A stretch of DNA of 35,615 nt from Promethearchaeota archaeon (lineage in GTDB: Archaea > Asgardarchaeota > Lokiarchaeia > Sigyniarchaeales > SOKP01), in NCBI GenBank assembly GCA_019058425.1, contig JAHPYZ010000013.1:1-35615 (forward strand), read 5' to 3'. The notes beneath the pieces were generated by a model that saw only the letters and a program-made list of their open reading frames with translations, was not told where the DNA came from and made no database searches. Position 1 is the first letter of the stretch; each line of letters opens with the position of its first letter. The position numbers and the translations under genes are program-made. Of this stretch, positions 33,516 to 35,615 are shown in pieces.

Positions 33516-33537
33516 ATAATAGATTTTTATCTATTAT
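33516..33537. repeat. Perfect inverted repeat ATAATAGAT-TTTT-ATCTATTAT
   Basis: Nine paired bases with a four-base loop. In RNA this forms a compact stem just after the T9 tract; in DNA it is a near-symmetrical site. It could stabilise the upstream 3' end or serve as an operator. Confidence 0.5.
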
Positions 33538-33606
33538 CTAAGCTAATTTTTGCATAATATATAGAAATAACTATATTTATAAACAATAGTATTATTATAA
33601 TTATTT

Positions 33607-33642
33607 AATTACTGCACTAGATATAATTTTACGGCAGTAATT
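33607..33642. repeat. Perfect inverted repeat AATTACTGC-N18-GCAGTAATT
   Basis: Nine matching bases at each arm with an 18-base spacer, centred about 85 bases before the DUF2284 ATG. The G+C-containing cores (CTGC/GCAG) stand out against the A/T background. It fits a dimeric regulator site or a leader hairpin. Confidence 0.45.
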
Positions 33643-33709
33643 GAGTGAGAATCTTTAATAAATAAATGAATATTTAAGTAAAAAAAATACACATTAAACT
33701 GAGAATCTT

Positions 33710-34495
33710 ATGGTACAAAAACTAATTCCTGAAGTTGAGAAAGAATGGTCTAAAATTTCTTTCAAATGGAGGAGATTATTACCAAAAACGAAAGAAAGAC
33801 CGCCATCTCCGATAAAATTCGAACCTGATGATAATATATTTAATGAACTTATTGAAAGGTCTAATAAAATCATAGATGAAATTATATCAAAAGCAAAAAT
33901 TAAAGCCAGTGGTCATGCCAAATTAATAACAACAGACAAGATTGTAATAGATCCACGCGTACGTTGGAAATGTCAAATTCCCATCTGTTTTGGCTTTGGA
34001 ACAAGTATTAATTGTCCTCCACACTCTCCAACTACTGAAGAGATGAGAGAAATTGTCAACAGTTATAGATACGCAATTCTAATTTCATTTTATCCCCCAA
34101 TAAAAGACCATGTATTTCCTAGTATTCTTTTAGGAGTTCAAGGAGATGTTAATCTATTAAATCAAATGGTTGGAATGATCGAGGGAGAAGCTACTTACAT
34201 GGGATATTATCTTGCTATGGGATTTAAGGGAGGTCCCTGTGTTGGTTGCGGATTTTTTTCTCCAGAATATTTCAAAGATCTAATGCAACAAAAAAAAATA
34301 CCTCCCTGTCCTGTACTCGATAATCAAATGTGTCGCCAATATCTGAGAGCTCGTCCGGCTTTAGAGGCATGTGGAGTGGATAGTTTTGCTACAGCTGTTA
34401 AATGTGGTGAAAAAACGCCATTTATAATTAATCCCGAGCACCCAAAAGAATCAATACCATTTGTTGTTTGGCATGGCATTGTTTTAATAGTATAA
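33710..34495 (+). CDS. DUF2284-family predicted metal-binding protein
   Basis: The 261-residue protein matches DUF2284: R-V-R-W-K-C-Q-I-P-I-C near 85, then N-C-P-P-H-S-P-T-T-E-E, a central alpha/beta part, and a Cys-rich C-terminal region with G-G-P-C-V-G-C-G, P-C-P-V-L, Q-M-C-R and E-A-C-G-V-D. The many paired Cys suggest two metal or Fe-S sites; the family has no settled role but recurs next to corrinoid methyltransferase genes. It precedes the corrinoid protein by 45 bases, so the two are probably co-transcribed. Confidence 0.82.
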   Translation: MVQKLIPEVEKEWSKISFKWRRLLPKTKERPPSPIKFEPDDNIFNELIERSNKIIDEIISKAKIKASGHAKLITTDKIVIDPRVRWKCQIPICFGFGTSINCPPHSPTTEEMREIVNSYRYAILISFYPPIKDHVFPSILLGVQGDVNLLNQMVGMIEGEATYMGYYLAMGFKGGPCVGCGFFSPEYFKDLMQQKKIPPCPVLDNQMCRQYLRARPALEACGVDSFATAVKCGEKTPFIINPEHPKESIPFVVWHGIVLIV

Positions 34496-34540
34496 TATGA
34501 TTTATCATAAGAAATATTAAAGGGAGGCTTACATAAAAAT

Positions 34541-35203
34541 ATGAGTTTAGAATACGAGAGTAAAACTGATAATGATAATTATTATATAAATAAAATCATA
34601 GATGCTGTAAATACATTAGATTTCTTTTCCATGAAGGAAGCAATAAAGGAAGCAATTGATATGGGAGTCTCAATTATAGACATTATTAAGAAGGGTGTTT
34701 TAGTCGGATTAGAGGAGTCAGGAGAAATGGGATTAATATTAGCAGCAGAAGCTCTTGAAGATGAAATAATATTAAAGGATGAGGAGGAACAGATAAGATT
34801 GGCAAAATCTCGAGCTTACTCTGGAAAAGTCGTTATTGGGACAATTAAGGGAGATATTCATAGTTTGGGTAAAAATATTGCAAGTATTATAATGAAATCG
34901 TACGGTATGGATGTTATAGACCTTGGTGTGGATGTAAATCCTAAAAAATTTGAAGAATTCGCATATTTACCAGAGGTTAAAGTAATTGGTATATCTTTTC
35001 TCCTCTCATCAGTAGAATCCAGAATTAAGGAAGTAATGTCTTTGTTAAAAAAAGGAGAATTAAAAAATAAAGTTAAGGTAATTCTTGGAGGAGCTGCTGT
35101 ATCACCAGAAATCGCAATAGAAACGAACGCAGATGCATATGCAATAGATGCTATACAAGGAGTCAATATTATAGAGGAATGGTTAAGAAATAAGAATTTT
35201 TGA
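34541..35203 (+). CDS. Corrinoid-binding methyl carrier protein (MtbC/MttC-like)
   Basis: The 220-residue protein has the two-domain form of methanogen-type corrinoid proteins: a helical cap domain (about 15-90) and a B12-binding Rossmann domain. The lower-axial-ligand motif is D105-I-H107-S-L-G110, preceded by G-T-I-K-G. The following S-x-L element is I-S-F-L-L-S-S, and the closing motif is V-I-L-G-G-A-A-V. The His supplies the base-off cobalt ligand. The protein accepts a methyl group from a substrate-specific methyltransferase and passes it on. GGGAGG lies upstream of the ATG. Substrate cannot be told because no cognate methyltransferase is adjacent. Confidence 0.93.
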   Translation: MSLEYESKTDNDNYYINKIIDAVNTLDFFSMKEAIKEAIDMGVSIIDIIKKGVLVGLEESGEMGLILAAEALEDEIILKDEEEQIRLAKSRAYSGKVVIGTIKGDIHSLGKNIASIIMKSYGMDVIDLGVDVNPKKFEEFAYLPEVKVIGISFLLSSVESRIKEVMSLLKKGELKNKVKVILGGAAVSPEIAIETNADAYAIDAIQGVNIIEEWLRNKNF

Positions 35204-35282
35204 TAAAATTATTTTTATTTTTGTTTTTCAGTTAATTTCTATATAAATTTTGATTCAATTTGATAAATTATATCTAATCAAA

Positions 35283-35289
35283 GAGGTGA
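35283..35289 (+). promoter_or_regulatory. Shine-Dalgarno GAGGTGA placing an ATA start
   Basis: GAGGTGA (its TGA is also an in-frame stop) is followed by six bases (ACGTAT) and then ATA at 35296, just before the ferredoxin-domain sequence. It decides the start of the last gene. Confidence 0.6.
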
Positions 35290-35295
35290 ACGTAT

Positions 35296-35615
35296 ATAGA
35301 GAATAAAAGATTTACTCTCATTTTAGAACCATTATCCAAAAGAATAAATGTGGATTATGGATCATTGGTTTATGAAGCAGTATTGGCATTAAATTTCCCG
35401 ATAAGTGCGTTATGTGCAGGTAAGGGTGCGTGCGGAAAATGTGTTATTCATATTTTAGATTCTAATCCTAAGATTTCAAAACCATCGGATAAAGAAAGAA
35501 ATGTATTAAGTAAAGAAAAAATAAGAGAAGGTTATAGATTGGCATGTCAAACAAAAATATTTGGAGATTTAAGAGTATTTCTTACAGATTCATTAATTCC
35601 AAAAGGTTCCAGAAT
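35296..35615 (+). CDS. RamA/RACE-type corrinoid activator, N-terminal 2Fe-2S domain (partial), apparent AUA start
   Basis: The frame is open to the window edge (106 codons). It begins K-R-F-T-L-I-L-E-P-L-S-K-R-I, then carries a plant-type 2Fe-2S ferredoxin: C40-x5-C46-x2-C49 (C-A-G-K-G-A-C-G-K-C) and C84 in R-L-A-C-Q-T. After it comes D-L-R-V-F-L, leading into the linker. In the DUF4445/RACE family this domain feeds electrons to an ASKHA-type ATPase that re-reduces inactive Co(II) corrinoid. No ATG, GTG or TTG lies before the first strand; in-frame GTG (35350) and TTG (35362) would delete it. The ATPase part lies beyond the window. Placement right after the corrinoid protein supports the role. 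Confidence 0.78.
   Translation, partial: MENKRFTLILEPLSKRINVDYGSLVYEAVLALNFPISALCAGKGACGKCVIHILDSNPKISKPSDKERNVLSKEKIREGYRLACQTKIFGDLRVFLTDSLIPKGSR

Larger units (their letters stand above)
33406..33709. other. 304-base non-coding region with T-tract and two inverted repeats
   Basis: Between the CoA-transferase B gene and DUF2284. It holds GGG followed by nine T residues at 33498-33506 (likely terminator), a perfect 9-bp hairpin at 33516-33537, and a perfect 9-bp inverted repeat at 33607-33642. No ORF is seen. It probably separates two transcripts and carries the promoter of the DUF2284-corrinoid genes. Confidence 0.6.

Noticed and set aside
33406..33709. Cobalamin riboswitch upstream of the corrinoid genes
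   Set aside because: The region is too A+T-rich and lacks a conserved B12-box-like core; only two simple inverted repeats are present.
1..35615. tRNA, rRNA, CRISPR array, transposase or integrase genes
   Set aside because: No G+C-rich tRNA-like cloverleaf, no regularly spaced repeats and no transposase or integrase motifs were seen on either strand.

Overview
The window is about 70% A+T and almost fully coding. It reads as a piece of an archaeal chromosome, most likely an Asgard (Promethearchaeota, Lokiarchaeia-like) archaeon. The archaeal markers are an adjacent HerA-NurA-Mre11-Rad50 cluster, Alba, a histone-fold protein, a Trm5-type tRNA methyltransferase tail and an archaeal/ER-type (Ser/His) signal peptidase. 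The Asgard lean comes from a stand-alone gelsolin-like domain protein at 11218-11511 and an IFT52/GIFT-like N-terminal domain at 300-1559. This lineage assignment is inference. I see no rRNA, tRNA, CRISPR or insertion sequence.

Layout. 1-5.7 kb: end of a Trm5-like gene, a GIFT-like protein, a Trm11/TrmG10-family methyltransferase, endonuclease III, a rhomboid protease (minus strand) and an isoaspartyl-methyltransferase-like protein with a coiled-coil tail. 5.7-9.5 kb: a cysteine-free UroD-family protein, a small acidic protein with a leaderless-looking promoter, and a large intracellular beta-sandwich protein of unknown function. 9.7-11.5 kb: a YkgJ-like cysteine cluster protein, a small PD-(D/E)XK-like protein and the gelsolin-domain protein. 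11.6-20.4 kb: UvrD-like helicase, then HerA, NurA, Mre11 and Rad50, the archaeal double-strand-break end-resection set. 20.4-23.1 kb (minus strand): histone-fold protein, Alba, a tandem pair of duplicated two-TM proteins and signal peptidase. 23.2-26.9 kb: a zinc-ribbon protein, a lipid kinase, a SAM methyltransferase and a secreted, membrane-anchored M28 peptidase. 27.0-30.7 kb (minus strand): thiolase with its DUF35 partner, an MFS transporter and a CobA-type corrinoid adenosyltransferase. 30.8-35.6 kb (plus strand): DUF169, a two-subunit CoA-transferase-family pair, DUF2284, a corrinoid-binding protein and the 2Fe-2S start of a RamA/RACE-type corrinoid activator.

How the genes fit together. 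The right end looks like a corrinoid-dependent methyl-transfer module: adenosyltransferase, corrinoid carrier, reductive activator and two metal/cysteine accessory families. It is set next to an acyl-CoA enzyme pair whose beta subunit appears to lack the catalytic glutamate. No cognate methyltransferase lies beside it; the UroD-like protein at 5754-6830 is the only candidate in the window. The most striking signal cuts across gene families. Three genes (M28 peptidase, CoA-transferase alpha subunit, RamA-like protein) have no ATG/GTG/TTG that could make a full-length protein, yet each has a strong Shine-Dalgarno sequence exactly 6 nt before an in-frame ATA or ATT where family homology begins. 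TTG is also a common start here, so this organism may use a relaxed start-codon set that includes AUA and AUU.
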